Positions 18,730-27,680 are shown, counted from the first letter of the stretch. The stretch: 64,000 nt of DNA from Comamonas koreensis (GCF_021026195.1 NZ_JAJNCT010000007.1:62001-126000), one strand, 5' to 3'. A program made the numbers and translations. The notes: a model not told the origin generated them from the sequence alone.

Positions 18730-18805
18730 TCCTCAATAGCTCAGTTGGTAGAGCGCCGGACTGTTAATCCGTAGGTCCCTGGTTCGAGCCCAGGTTGAGG
18801 AGCCA
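18730..18805 (+). tRNA. tRNA-Asn (GTT), copy 1 of 4
   Basis: A 76 nt cloverleaf with encoded CCA. The acceptor arms are TCCTCAA and TTGAGGA, the anticodon loop is CTGTTAA with anticodon GTT, and the T-arm contains GGTTCGAGCC. Sequence is identical to the three copies that follow. Confidence 0.98.
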
Positions 18806-18851
18806 AAGAATTTTTTGGCTTTGCAATCGAACAAAGCCTGTTTACCGATAT
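18806..18851 (+). repeat. tRNA spacer 1 with hairpin
   Basis: This 46 bp spacer contains GGCTTTG-CAATCGAA-CAAAGCC, a 7 bp stem. It is almost identical to the spacer between copies 3 and 4 (19051-19096), which points to duplication of a tRNA pair. The spacer between copies 2 and 3 (18928-18974) has a different stem, GCCCTG/CAGGGC, but keeps the CAATCG loop core. Confidence 0.7.
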
Positions 18852-18927
18852 TCCTCAATAGCTCAGTTGGTAGAGCGCCGGACTGTTAATCCGTAGGTCC
18901 CTGGTTCGAGCCCAGGTTGAGGAGCCA
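18852..18927 (+). tRNA. tRNA-Asn (GTT), copy 2 of 4
   Basis: Identical 76 nt sequence to copy 1, with GTT anticodon and encoded CCA. Confidence 0.98.
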
Positions 18928-18974
18928 TCACTTATCTGCCCTGCAATCGTTCAGGGCATTGACCAAAAATTTGT

Positions 18975-19050
18975 TCCTCAATAGCTCAGTTGGTAGAGCG
19001 CCGGACTGTTAATCCGTAGGTCCCTGGTTCGAGCCCAGGTTGAGGAGCCA
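18975..19050 (+). tRNA. tRNA-Asn (GTT), copy 3 of 4
   Basis: Identical 76 nt sequence to copy 1, with GTT anticodon and encoded CCA. Confidence 0.98.
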
Positions 19051-19096
19051 AAGCATTTTTGGCTTTGCAATCGCACAAAGCCTGTTCACCGTTTAT

Positions 19097-19172
19097 TCCT
19101 CAATAGCTCAGTTGGTAGAGCGCCGGACTGTTAATCCGTAGGTCCCTGGTTCGAGCCCAGGTTGAGGAGCCA
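19097..19172 (+). tRNA. tRNA-Asn (GTT), copy 4 of 4
   Basis: Identical 76 nt sequence to copy 1, with GTT anticodon and encoded CCA. It is followed within 5 bp by a terminator. Confidence 0.98.
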
Positions 19173-19176
19173 CTTC

Positions 19177-19207
19177 AAAAGCCTGCACACACGCGCAGGC
19201 TTTTTTG
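19177..19207 (+). terminator. terminator of the tRNA-Asn array
   Basis: AAAAGCCTGC and GCAGGCTTTT flank an 8 nt loop and run into TTTTTTG directly after the fourth tRNA. Confidence 0.9.
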
Positions 19208-19303
19208 TTTTTGCAGCCCCTGCCCCGCAGCGGTGGCAGAACTGCAGTATTTGTCACCCCCGCGTGCCCTTGGGGGCCAGCAGCCCGCCATTTGGCCGCT
19301 ACC

Positions 19304-20104
19304 ATGGCAACAGACACCATGAGCGCCAACCACCACACCCCTCCGCTTGCCTGGCTGCAGCCCGATGACGACTTTCCACCGGTCGACATGGCCTGGGGAC
19401 ACGACACGCCCCACCCCGGCCTGCTCGCCGCCGGCGGCGTGCTCGACAGCGCCCATTTGCAGCAGGCCTACCGCCAGGGCATCTTCCCCTGGTTCAGCGA
19501 AGGCTCACCGATCCTGTGGTGGTCCACCGATCCGCGCATGGTGCTGCAAACGGCCGATTTCAGGCTGCACCGCTCGCTCAAGCAGGCGATTCGCAAGTTT
19601 GAGCAGGATCCCAACAGCGAACTGCGCATCGACAGCGACTTTGCGGCCGTGATTGCAGCCTGCAGCCAGCAGGACCGCCCGGGCCAGGATGGCACCTGGA
19701 TCGTTGACGACATCCAGGCCGCCTACACCCAGCTGCACCGGGATGGCTTTGCCCACAGCGTGGAGCTGTGGCAACGCGGCCGGTTGGTGGCCGGGCTGTA
19801 CTGCGTGGCCATCGGCCGCGCGGTGTTTGGTGAATCGATGTTCACCACAGTCCCCAATGGCTCCAAGATTGCGCTGGCCGCACTGGTGCAGATCTGCCGC
19901 CGTGAGCAGGCGCCGATGATCGATTGCCAGCAAAACACCGGGCATCTGGCCTTCATGGGCGCAGCGGAGATACCGCGCAGCCGGTTTGTGGCCCATGTGC
20001 GCACGCAAATAGCGCTGCCTCCGATGCGCTGGGAGTTTGCATCTCGCGATTGGACTGACATAATCCCACTATCTGAAATGACATCTCCGCATCCGGATGA
20101 GTAG
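19304..20104 (+). CDS. aat: leucyl/phenylalanyl-tRNA--protein transferase
   Basis: Adds Leu or Phe to proteins with N-terminal Lys/Arg, marking them for ClpAP through the N-degron pathway. The family core is clear: [27 protein letters not shown], then [10 protein letters not shown] and the GAT-fold segment [17 protein letters not shown]. With the ATG at 19304 it has 266 residues; the ATG at 19319 is also possible, and neither has a clear ribosome site. It overlaps bpt by 8 nt, so the two transferases are translationally coupled. Confidence 0.94.
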   Translation: MATDTMSANHHTPPLAWLQPDDDFPPVDMAWGHDTPHPGLLAAGGVLDSAHLQQAYRQGIFPWFSEGSPILWWSTDPRMVLQTADFRLHRSLKQAIRKFEQDPNSELRIDSDFAAVIAACSQQDRPGQDGTWIVDDIQAAYTQLHRDGFAHSVELWQRGRLVAGLYCVAIGRAVFGESMFTTVPNGSKIALAALVQICRREQAPMIDCQQNTGHLAFMGAAEIPRSRFVAHVRTQIALPPMRWEFASRDWTDIIPLSEMTSPHPDE

Positions 20105-20855
20105 GCTGAACGAACTACCGCTGCACAGCTTGCAGTTTTATGCGACAGCGCCCTACCCATGCAGCTATCTCGAAGCGCGCATGGCGCGGTCTCAGGTAGC
20201 CACGCCCAGCCACGCCATTCAGAACGACGTCTATTCCGAGTTGATCCAGCAGGGATTTCGCCGCAGCGGCCTGTTCACCTACCGCCCTTATTGCGATGGC
20301 TGCCAGGCCTGCGTGCCCTTGCGCGTGCATGTGCAGGATTTCAAACCCAAGCGCCACCAGCGCCGCGCGCGCAAGCAGCACGAGGCACTGGAGGTGCGTG
20401 TGCTGCCGCTGGGCTTTCTGCGCGAGCACTATGAGCTCTACCTGCGCTACCAATCGGCCCGCCATACCGGTGGCGGCATGGATGAGGACAGCGTCGAGCA
20501 GTATTCGCAGTTCATGCTGCAAAGCCGGGTCAACAGCCGTTTGGTAGAGTTCCGCGAGCCCACGCAGAACCAGCAGCCCGGCGCCTTGAAGATGGTCTCG
20601 ATCATCGACATCCTCAATGACGGCCTGTCTGCCGTCTACACCTTTTACGAGCCCGAGGCCCACACCAGCTACGGCACCTACAACGTGCTCTGGCAGATTG
20701 AACAGTGCCGCGCGATGGGCCTGCCCTACCTCTACCTGGGCTACTGGATTGCCGCCAGCCCCAAAATGCAATACAAGGCCGATTACCAGCCCTTTGAGGT
20801 CTATATCGACCAGCGCTGGCAACCGGGCCAGCTCGCCAACCATTGCGCCCCTTGA
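20097..20855 (+). CDS. bpt: aspartate/glutamate leucyltransferase (bacterial ATE-type)
   Basis: Transfers leucine to N-terminal Asp/Glu residues, complementing Aat in the N-degron pathway. The 252 residues begin with the N-terminal Cys-containing region typical of arginyl-transferase homologues ([10 protein letters not shown]) and contain [16 protein letters not shown], the paired Cys motif. The C-terminal GNAT-like domain has YLYLGYWI and [13 protein letters not shown]. It starts inside the end of aat, an arrangement common in proteobacteria. Confidence 0.94.
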   Translation: MSRLNELPLHSLQFYATAPYPCSYLEARMARSQVATPSHAIQNDVYSELIQQGFRRSGLFTYRPYCDGCQACVPLRVHVQDFKPKRHQRRARKQHEALEVRVLPLGFLREHYELYLRYQSARHTGGGMDEDSVEQYSQFMLQSRVNSRLVEFREPTQNQQPGALKMVSIIDILNDGLSAVYTFYEPEAHTSYGTYNVLWQIEQCRAMGLPYLYLGYWIAASPKMQYKADYQPFEVYIDQRWQPGQLANHCAP

Positions 20856-20909
20856 TCGCTGCGATCAAGCGGCCACCCCTATCTTTGTTATCTGAGCGCC
20901 AGTCTACGC

Positions 20910-21707
20910 ATGACCAAAACAACACATGACACCGTCACCAAGCCCAGCGTACAAGTGCTAGAGCGCATGTTCACGCTGCTGGACGTCCTGGCCACGCGCG
21001 AGGAAGCGGTGTCACTGAAAGAGCTCAGCGAAATCACCGGCCTGCATCCGTCGACGACGCACCGCATCTTGAACGACCTGACCATCGGCCGCTTTGTGGA
21101 CCGCCCCGAATCGGGCAGCTACCGCCTGGGCATGCGCCTTTTGGAGCTGGGCAACCTGGTCAAGGCCCGCATCAATGTGCGCGAAGTGGCCCTGCTGCCG
21201 ATGCGCCGCCTGCACCTGGCGACCCAGCAGGCCATCAACCTGAGCATGCGCCAGGGCGATGAGATCGTCTATGTGGAGCGCAGCTTCAGCGAGCGCTCGG
21301 GCATGCAGGTGGTGCGCGCCATCGGCGGCCATGCGCCGCTGCACCTGACATCGACGGGCAAGCTCTTCCTGGCCAATGACGAACCCGAACGCGTGCGTGC
21401 CTACGCCATGCGCACGGGCCTGGCCGGCAACACCAAGAACAGCATCACCAACCTGGCCGTTCTGGAGCGTGAGCTGTCCAAAACCCGCCAGTACGGCGTG
21501 GCACGCGACAACGAAGAGCTGGAGCTGGGCGTGCGCTGCATGGCCGCAGGCATTTATGACGACCAGGGGCGCCTGGTAGCCGGCCTGTCCGTCTCCGCCC
21601 CCGCAGACCGGCTGGAAGACGCCTGGACCACGCGCCTGCAGGCCACGGCCAGCGAGATCTCATCCGCCTTGGGCTTTGACGAACACCGCCAGCCCAACGC
21701 ACGCTGA
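20910..21707 (+). CDS. IclR-family transcriptional regulator
   Basis: A 265-residue regulator. Residues about 12-75 form the winged helix-turn-helix (LKELSEITGLHPSTTHRILNDL) and about 85-255 the IclR ligand-binding domain (YVERSFSERSGMQVV; APLHLTSTGKLFLA; ELELGVRCMAAGIYDDQGRLVAGLSVSAP). The effector and targets are not apparent, because its neighbours are the N-degron enzymes and a cell-wall endopeptidase. A strong shared terminator follows. Confidence 0.92.
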   Translation: MTKTTHDTVTKPSVQVLERMFTLLDVLATREEAVSLKELSEITGLHPSTTHRILNDLTIGRFVDRPESGSYRLGMRLLELGNLVKARINVREVALLPMRRLHLATQQAINLSMRQGDEIVYVERSFSERSGMQVVRAIGGHAPLHLTSTGKLFLANDEPERVRAYAMRTGLAGNTKNSITNLAVLERELSKTRQYGVARDNEELELGVRCMAAGIYDDQGRLVAGLSVSAPADRLEDAWTTRLQATASEISSALGFDEHRQPNAR

Positions 21708-21738
21708 GCCCAGCCGCTTCTACCCAATACCTAGACGC

Positions 21739-21766
21739 AAAAAAACCTGCCGAGGCAGGTTTTTTG
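21739..21766. terminator. bidirectional terminator between iclR and pbpG
   Basis: ACCTGCC and GGCAGGT form a 7 bp stem with a 2 nt centre, flanked by A7 on the left and T6 on the right, so it can stop transcription in both directions. Confidence 0.9.
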
Positions 21767-21781
21767 TTGGGTGCTTGGCGC

Positions 21782-22906
21782 TCAGTGCTTGGCCAGCAAG
21801 TGGGAGGCAGAGCCTTCCACCCAGTGGCGCACGCGCTCGGCATCGGCCAGACGGCCAAACTTGCCAGCCGAATCCAGGAACACCATGATCAGCTTGCGGC
21901 CAGCCACCTGGGTCTGCATCACCAGGCAGCGGCCCGCTTCGGAGATGTAGCCGGTCTTTTGCAGGCCGATATTCCAGTCCGGGTTGTGCACCAGGCGGTT
22001 GGTGTTGTTGAACTGCACAGTCCGCTCACCCACTTCCACCTGATACGACGGCGAGGTGGTCAGATCGCGCAGCAGCGGATCGGAATGCGCCACGTTGACC
22101 AGGGTTGCCAGGTCAAAGGCGCTGGACTGGTTGGAGCTCGACAGGCCAGTGGGCTCGACATAGCGGGTATCGGCCATGCCCAGCATCTTGGCCTTCATGT
22201 TCATCAGCCCCACAAAGCTTTGCATGCCACCGGGGTAGGTACGGCCCAGCGCATGTGCTGCACGGTTTTCGCTGGACATCAGCGCCAGGTGCAGCAGTTC
22301 GCCGCGCATCAAGGTGGTACCCACACGCAGGCGCGAGCTGCTGTGCTTTTCGGTATCCACATCGTCCTGGGTGATGGTGATCATCTCGTCCATCGGCAGT
22401 TGGGCCTGGGAGATGATGAGGCCGGTCATCAGCTTGGTCAGCGATGCGATCGGCAGCACGGCATGGTCGTTCTTGGACAGCAGCACTTCGTGTGTGTCCT
22501 GGTCCAGCACCAGGGCCACGCTGGACTTGAGCGCCAGCGGGTCGGTCACATCATGCAGACCGGCCAACTGGCCAAAGGATTGGCGCTCAGGAATGATGAC
22601 CGCTGCGGCTACGGCAGCGCGCCCGGCATGGCGGCCTGCTTTGGCTACGGTGGTCTTGCCCTTGACGGCCTTGGCGGCCACCTTTTTGGAAGCGGGGGCG
22701 GCAGCCTGCTTGTGGCGGCCATTGCGCTCGCCCTTGGAGGCCACGGCTGCCTGCTTTTTGCCCGCCTTGGCCTGCACCTGCGCCTTGGCTGCCGGTTTAT
22801 TCTTGGTACTGGCATGCACGCTGGGTGCTGCCAAACCAAAGGCCAGGGTGCAAATTGCAAACAAATGTGAAAAACGACGCAAAACACTGCGATGACGTAG
22901 CGCCAT
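21782..22906 (-). CDS. pbpG: D-alanyl-D-alanine endopeptidase (PBP7/PbpG-type, S11 family)
   Basis: Periplasmic peptidoglycan endopeptidase that cuts crosslinks. Its 374 residues include a signal peptide (about 1-32, APSVHA). A Lys/Ala-rich basic segment of about 70 residues follows (33-105), and then the peptidase domain. The active-site motifs are S155-L-T-K158, S212-E-N214 and K317-T-G319. E. coli PBP7 is about 310 residues, and the basic linker accounts for the extra length; it could bind wall polymers or DNA-like polyanions (inference). It stands alone, convergent with iclR. Confidence 0.92.
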   Translation of the reverse strand: MALRHRSVLRRFSHLFAICTLAFGLAAPSVHASTKNKPAAKAQVQAKAGKKQAAVASKGERNGRHKQAAAPASKKVAAKAVKGKTTVAKAGRHAGRAAVAAAVIIPERQSFGQLAGLHDVTDPLALKSSVALVLDQDTHEVLLSKNDHAVLPIASLTKLMTGLIISQAQLPMDEMITITQDDVDTEKHSSSRLRVGTTLMRGELLHLALMSSENRAAHALGRTYPGGMQSFVGLMNMKAKMLGMADTRYVEPTGLSSSNQSSAFDLATLVNVAHSDPLLRDLTTSPSYQVEVGERTVQFNNTNRLVHNPDWNIGLQKTGYISEAGRCLVMQTQVAGRKLIMVFLDSAGKFGRLADAERVRHWVEGSASHLLAKH

Positions 22907-23023
22907 TATTCTGCTCCCTACAAATACGATAGCTGACAGCGGAAATTTGGATTCAAAAAATCGCGCAAATTCATGAACTTACGCGATTCTTCAATTATTT
23001 AAGTGAAATTATATTCCGAAGTC

Positions 23024-24562
23024 TCAACCTTGTGCAGCTACTCGCTCCGTAGGATTTTGTAACTTATTGAGGGCAGCGATGTAAGCCTTCGCTGACGCCA
23101 CCACAATATCAGGGTCTGCGCCTACACCGTTGACCACACGGCCCCCCATTTGCAAGCGTACGGTCACCTCGCCCTGGCTTTCGGTGGAGCCGCTGATGGC
23201 GTTAACCGCGTACAGCACCATCTCGGCGCCGCTGCGGGCCTGCGATTCAATCGCCTTCATCGATGCATCAACGGGACCGTTGCCGGTGGACTCGCCGCGC
23301 ACTTCCTGGCCGTTGGCAATCAGCACCACGCTTGCCTTGGGCTGCTCGCCCGTTTCGCTCGATTGCGACAGCGACACAAAGCGGTAGGCTTCGGCCTGCG
23401 CCTCGGCGCCTTCCATGTGCACCAGCGCCAGGATGTCTTCGTCAAAAATCTCGCTCTTGCGATCGGCCAGGTCCTTGAAGCGGGCGAATGCGGCATTGAT
23501 CTCGCTTTCGCTGTCCATCACCACGCCCAGCTCCTGCAGGCGCTGCTTGAAGGCATTGCGGCCCGAAAGCTTGCCCAGCACGATCTTGTTGGCGCTCCAG
23601 CCCACATCTTCGGCACGCATGATTTCGTAGGTGTCGCGGGCCTTGAGCACGCCATCCTGGTGGATGCCGGAGGCATGGGCAAAGGCATTGGCCCCCACCA
23701 CAGCCTTGTTGGGCTGCACCACAAAACCGGTGGTCTGGCTCACCAGGCGGCTGGCGGCCACGATGTGCTGGGCGTCGATGTTGACATCGAGGCCAAAGTA
23801 ATCGCGGCGCGTCTTGACGGCCATGACAACCTCTTCAAGTGAGCAGTTACCCGCGCGCTCGCCCAGGCCGTTGATCGTGCACTCCACCTGGCGTGCTCCA
23901 CCGATCTTGACGCCGGCCAGCGAGTTGGCAACGGCCATGCCCAGGTCGTTGTGGCAGTGCACCGACCAGATGGCCTTGTCGCTGTTGGGAATGCGCTCGC
24001 GCAGGTTCAGAATGAACTGGCCATAGAGCTCGGGGATCGCGTAGCCGACGGTGTCGGGCACATTGATGGTCGTCGCGCCTTCGGCAATCACGGCCTCGAT
24101 CACGCGGCAGAGAAAATCTGGGTCGCTGCGGTAGCCGTCTTCGGGGCTGAACTCGATATCGCCCACCAGGTTGCGGGCAAAACGCACCGACATCTTGGCC
24201 TGCTCGAACACCTCATCGGGCGACATGCGCAGCTTCTTCTCCATGTGCAACGGGCTGGTCGCAATGAAGGTGTGGATACGCGCACGGTTGGCGGGCTTCA
24301 AGGCCTCGGCAGCGCGGGCGATGTCGCGGTCATTGGCGCGGGCCAAGGAGCAGATGGTCGAGTCCTTGATGATGGAGGCGATGCTCTGCACACAATCGAA
24401 ATCACCGTTGGAGCTGGCGGCAAAACCGGCTTCGATGACGTCCACCTTGAGGCGCTCGAGCTGGCGCGCAATGCGCAGTTTCTCATCCTTGGTCATGGAC
24501 GCGCCGGGCGATTGCTCGCCATCGCGCAAGGTGGTATCAAAAATAATCAGTTGCTCGCTCAT
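23024..24562 (-). CDS. leuA: 2-isopropylmalate synthase, LeuA type 1
   Basis: First committed step of leucine synthesis: condenses acetyl-CoA with 2-ketoisovalerate. The ATG at 24562 follows GGAGAA and gives 512 residues. The TIM-barrel catalytic domain (about 1-270) shows [16 protein letters not shown] and the metal-binding HCHNDLG, and the C-terminal LeuA dimerisation/allosteric domain spans about 390-505 ([12 protein letters not shown]). It lies 152 bp downstream of a second, different leuA on the same strand, with a terminator-like hairpin between them. The paralogue is a type 2 enzyme of about 574 residues, so this is not a recent duplication. Confidence 0.95.
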   Translation of the reverse strand: MSEQLIIFDTTLRDGEQSPGASMTKDEKLRIARQLERLKVDVIEAGFAASSNGDFDCVQSIASIIKDSTICSLARANDRDIARAAEALKPANRARIHTFIATSPLHMEKKLRMSPDEVFEQAKMSVRFARNLVGDIEFSPEDGYRSDPDFLCRVIEAVIAEGATTINVPDTVGYAIPELYGQFILNLRERIPNSDKAIWSVHCHNDLGMAVANSLAGVKIGGARQVECTINGLGERAGNCSLEEVVMAVKTRRDYFGLDVNIDAQHIVAASRLVSQTTGFVVQPNKAVVGANAFAHASGIHQDGVLKARDTYEIMRAEDVGWSANKIVLGKLSGRNAFKQRLQELGVVMDSESEINAAFARFKDLADRKSEIFDEDILALVHMEGAEAQAEAYRFVSLSQSSETGEQPKASVVLIANGQEVRGESTGNGPVDASMKAIESQARSGAEMVLYAVNAISGSTESQGEVTVRLQMGGRVVNGVGADPDIVVASAKAYIAALNKLQNPTERVAAQG

Positions 24563-24628
24563 CGTGTTCTCCATTGCATTGGTCTTGCGCTGCCGCCGTG
24601 CTACCACCGTGGGTGAGTGGAATCTCTA

Positions 24629-24672
24629 AAACAGGCTGCAGGAAAGCGATCTGCTCGCCCTCCTGCAGCCTG
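24629..24672 (-). terminator. terminator-like hairpin between the two leuA genes
   Basis: On the minus strand CAGGCTGCAGGA and TCCTGCAGCCTG form perfect 12 bp arms around a 17 nt loop and are followed by TTTTAG. The U-run is short, so it may be a leaky terminator or an mRNA-stabilising stem that sets the ratio of the two enzymes. Confidence 0.65.
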
Positions 24673-24714
24673 CATCAACCGCGCTGTAGTTTACGTGCTT
24701 TGCTCTGCCTGTGG

Positions 24715-26439
24715 TTAGGCAGCAGCCGTTTCCGCAGCTGCTTGTGGCGCTGCCGTTTGCACGCTGGCGACAGCACCGCTACGTGCTACCGCGCTCATCA
24801 CCGCGCGGAAAGCCGCCTGGGTGCTGTTGCTGTCCATGCCCACGCCGTACAGGCTCTGGCTGTCGCCCACGCGCAGCTCGATATAGGCGGCTGCCGTGGC
24901 ATTGGCACCCTTGTCGCCGCGTGCATCGCTGGCGGCAACGGCATGCTCGCTGTAGTCGAGCAGGCGCACAGGAATGCCGATGGCGCTGCTGACGGCCTGC
25001 ACAAAGGCATCGATCGGGCCATTGCCCTGGCCGGCAATGCTGACAGCCTGGCAGGCCCATTGCAGCTTGCCGCTGATGCGCACCTCATCGCTGTCGCCCG
25101 ATTCCACACGGTACTGGGCCAGTGCATGGTTGGCGCAGAGTTGGTACTCTCGCTCGAAGATCTGCCACAAATCCTTGGCAGTGAACTCGGTGCCGGCCGT
25201 GTCCATCGCGCGCTGCACCACCTGACTGAACTCGATCTGCAAGCGGCGTGGCATGGCCAGACCATAGGCTTCTTCAAGCAGGTAGGAGATACCGCCCTTG
25301 CCCGACTGGCTGTTAACGCGGATCACCGCTTCGTAGCTGCGGCCCAGGTCCTTGGGGTCGATCGGCAGATAAGGAATTTCCCAGATATCGGCATCCTGGC
25401 GGGCCGCAAAGGCCTTCTTGATGGCGTCCTGGTGCGAGCCCGAGAACGAGGTGTAGACCAGGTCGCCGGCATAGGGGTGGCGGGCGGGCACCGGCAACTG
25501 GTTGCAGTACTCGACCTCGGCACGGATAGCGTCAATGTCCGAGAAATCCAGCTGGGGCGATACACCCTGCACATACATGTTCAAGGCCACGTTGACGATG
25601 TCAAGGTTGCCGGTGCGCTCGCCATTGCCGAACAAGCAGCCTTCCACGCGGTGGGCGCCGGCCATCAAGGCCAGCTCGGCGCTGGCCGTGCCGGTGCCGC
25701 GGTCGTTGTGCGGGTGCACGGAGACCACCACTTCAGGGCGGCCAGCGAACTTGCGCACCATCCACTCGATCTGGTCGGCAAACACATTCGGGGTGGCGTT
25801 TTCCACCGTGGTGGGCAGGTTCAGGATGATGTCGCGGCCCGCGCCCCAGGCGGCAATCGCGGTCTCGCAAGCCTGCAAGGACACATCGAGTTCGGCCAGG
25901 GAGAAGGTCTCGGGCGAGTATTGCAAGACCCACTCAGTGCCGGGCTGGGCATCGGTCAAGGTCTTGAGGTGGGTCACCTGCTCTTTGACCAGGGTCATCA
26001 CCTCGGGCACGCTCATGCCGAACACGACCTTGCGCCAGACGGGGGCCACCGCGTTGTAGATGTGGACGATGGCGCGTGGCGCACCTTGCAGTGCCTCGAC
26101 CGTGCGCGTGATCAGCTCAGGGCGGGCGGGGGTCATCACCTGGATGGTGACGTCGGCGGGAATGCGCTTTTCCTCGATCAACTGGCGCACAAAGTCAAAT
26201 TCGATCTGCGAGGAAGCGGGAAAGCCGACTTCGATTTCCTTGAAGCCAATCTTGACCAGCATGTCAAACATGCGCAGCTTGCGCGCCAGGTCCATCGGCT
26301 CGATCAGCGCCTGGTTGCCATCGCGCAGATCGGTGGACAGCCAGATGGGTGCCTGGGTGATCTGGGCATCAGGCCAGGTGCGGTCACGCAACGCAATGGC
26401 TGGAAAAGCGCGGTACTTGCTGGAAGGTTGGGTCAACAT
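24715..26439 (-). CDS. leuA: 2-isopropylmalate synthase, LeuA type 2
   Basis: Second 2-isopropylmalate synthase of 574 residues, belonging to the longer LeuA subgroup found in actinobacteria and many proteobacteria. The catalytic domain contains STDLRDGNQAL, HPHNDRGTGTA (metal His) and GNGERTGNLD. The C-terminal allosteric domain contains GNGPIDAFVQA and the tail is Ala-rich. It is preceded by a leucine leader peptide and attenuator, so its expression should rise when charged tRNA-Leu is scarce. GAGAAAG lies upstream of the ATG. Confidence 0.95.
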   Translation of the reverse strand: MLTQPSSKYRAFPAIALRDRTWPDAQITQAPIWLSTDLRDGNQALIEPMDLARKLRMFDMLVKIGFKEIEVGFPASSQIEFDFVRQLIEEKRIPADVTIQVMTPARPELITRTVEALQGAPRAIVHIYNAVAPVWRKVVFGMSVPEVMTLVKEQVTHLKTLTDAQPGTEWVLQYSPETFSLAELDVSLQACETAIAAWGAGRDIILNLPTTVENATPNVFADQIEWMVRKFAGRPEVVVSVHPHNDRGTGTASAELALMAGAHRVEGCLFGNGERTGNLDIVNVALNMYVQGVSPQLDFSDIDAIRAEVEYCNQLPVPARHPYAGDLVYTSFSGSHQDAIKKAFAARQDADIWEIPYLPIDPKDLGRSYEAVIRVNSQSGKGGISYLLEEAYGLAMPRRLQIEFSQVVQRAMDTAGTEFTAKDLWQIFEREYQLCANHALAQYRVESGDSDEVRISGKLQWACQAVSIAGQGNGPIDAFVQAVSSAIGIPVRLLDYSEHAVAASDARGDKGANATAAAYIELRVGDSQSLYGVGMDSNSTQAAFRAVMSAVARSGAVASVQTAAPQAAAETAAA

Positions 26440-26497
26440 GGTTGGCTGGTCTTTCTCATCGGAACAAAAAGTTCGGGGTTGGAAACCAGCAACCTGC

Positions 26498-26535
26498 TAA
26501 AACAGAATCGGCCCGTTGCTGGTGCAAACGGGCCG
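26498..26535 (-). terminator. leu attenuator terminator (3:4 hairpin)
   Basis: On the minus strand CGGCCCGTT pairs with AACGGGCCG (9 bp, 9 nt loop) and is followed by a U-rich ATTCTGTTTT. The left arm can pair instead with AACGGGC at 26578-26572 inside the leader reading frame, giving the antiterminator. It lies between the leader peptide stop and the leuA start at 26439. Confidence 0.82.
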
Positions 26536-26565
26536 AGGTGTAGGGGTGAAAAACTGCGCGCTACT

Positions 26566-26616
26566 CTACCTGCCCGTTGGACATGCTAGTAGTAGAGCTA
26601 GGGACAGGTTTTGCAT
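26566..26616 (-). CDS. leuL: leu operon leader peptide
   Basis: A 16-codon reading frame, MQNLSLALLLACPTGR, lies 45 bp after the pssA stop and 127 bp before leuA. Five of the first ten residues are Leu; four of those use CTA, a rare codon in this high-GC genome. CCTGTCC (26608-26602) can pair with GGGCAGG (26575-26569) to form the 1:2 stem, and AACGGGC (26578-26572) can pair with the first arm of the terminator to form the 2:3 antiterminator. This is the standard layout for ribosome-mediated attenuation: stalling at the early Leu codons frees region 2 and lets transcription reach leuA. Confidence 0.82.
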   Translation of the reverse strand: MQNLSLALLLACPTGR

Positions 26617-26660
26617 GGCGTTCACTCTAACACAGGTTTTGACGAAAGTCCGTAAAAAAT

Positions 26661-27548
26661 TCAATCGTGGTGCAAGCCGCGCTCTTCGGGCTCGTCGGTC
26701 GAGGTCGCCACGATCGACACGTGCTGGCCCTTGAAGCGGCGCCAGGCATAGATCACATAGCCCGAGAGCAGGTAGGCCACAAAAATGAGGAACAGCATGG
26801 TGGCCGGCTCGACGCTGACCACGGCCAGCAGCAGCACCACCACCACCAGCGAGATGAAGGGCACACTCTTGGCAGCGCCTGCATCCTTGAAGCTGTAGTA
26901 CGGGATATTGGTGACCATGGTCAGGCCTGCCAGCAAGGTGATGGCGAACATGATCCAGGACAGGTCATCGCGGCTGGCCGGGTAGCCGCCAAACAGCGCA
27001 ATCACCTGGCCAAAGATCGGCACATCGCGGTGCGATACCAGGAGTGCGCTGGTCAGCCAGATGAAGCCCGCCACCAGGGCTGCAGCAGCGGGAGACGGCA
27101 TGCCCTGGAAATAGCGCTTGTCCACCACGCCGGTGTTCACATTGAACCGCGCCAGGCGCAGCGCCGCACAGGAGCAGTAGACAAAGGCCGCAATCCAGCC
27201 CCAGCGGCCCAATGGGCGCAACGCCCATTCATAGGCAATCAGCGCCGGGGCAGCGCCAAACGACACCATGTCCGACAGCGAGTCCATCTGCTCGCCAAAG
27301 GCGCTTTGCGTGTTGGTCATGCGGGCCACACGCCCGTCCAGGCTGTCGAGCACCATCGCGCAGAACACGCCCACGGCGGCAGCCTCGAAACGGCCGTTCA
27401 TGGCCATCACGATCGAGTAAAAACCGCCAAACAAGGCGGCCAAGGTAAACGAGTTGGGCAGCACATAGATGCCCTTGCGCCATTTGCGCTGCGCAGGCAC
27501 CAGCGCAGGCGCTGCAGCCTTGGGCTTGGTTTCGTTTTCGTCCAGCAT
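26661..27548 (-). CDS. pssA: CDP-diacylglycerol--serine O-phosphatidyltransferase
   Basis: Inner-membrane enzyme that makes phosphatidylserine, the precursor of phosphatidylethanolamine. The CDP-alcohol phosphotransferase motif DGxxARx8Gx3Dx3D is present as DGRVARM...GEQMDSLSD. About eight hydrophobic segments fill its 295 residues. The gene lies between ilvC and leuA on the same strand, an arrangement seen in many betaproteobacteria without an obvious metabolic reason. A terminator after ilvC suggests a separate promoter, not identified. Confidence 0.93.
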   Translation of the reverse strand: MLDENETKPKAAAPALVPAQRKWRKGIYVLPNSFTLAALFGGFYSIVMAMNGRFEAAAVGVFCAMVLDSLDGRVARMTNTQSAFGEQMDSLSDMVSFGAAPALIAYEWALRPLGRWGWIAAFVYCSCAALRLARFNVNTGVVDKRYFQGMPSPAAAALVAGFIWLTSALLVSHRDVPIFGQVIALFGGYPASRDDLSWIMFAITLLAGLTMVTNIPYYSFKDAGAAKSVPFISLVVVVLLLAVVSVEPATMLFLIFVAYLLSGYVIYAWRRFKGQHVSIVATSTDEPEERGLHHD

Positions 27549-27680
27549 TCAATCCACTCCAGCGCCAGCTATATCTGCGCAATCAGCTACTTATTTTATA
27601 GTTTCCGGCGGGCTGCGACCCGGCCGAGCTTGGCCTACAGTGTAGCTTTTGCCACCAGGGGCCTCCCCAGGATGCCCATG

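Noticed and set aside
18730..19172. Regular direct repeats with ~46 bp spacers resembling a CRISPR array
   Set aside because: The 76 bp repeats fold as tRNA-Asn with GTT anticodon and encoded CCA; spacers are related to one another and no cas genes are present.
19205..19303. Longer N-terminus for Aat
   Set aside because: The extra residues come from the tRNA terminator and lie before the family start, with no ribosome site.
24563..24714. A second leucine attenuator in front of the type 1 leuA
   Set aside because: The hairpin is present, but no short frame with Leu codons precedes it and no competing stem was found, so it is listed only as a terminator-like hairpin.
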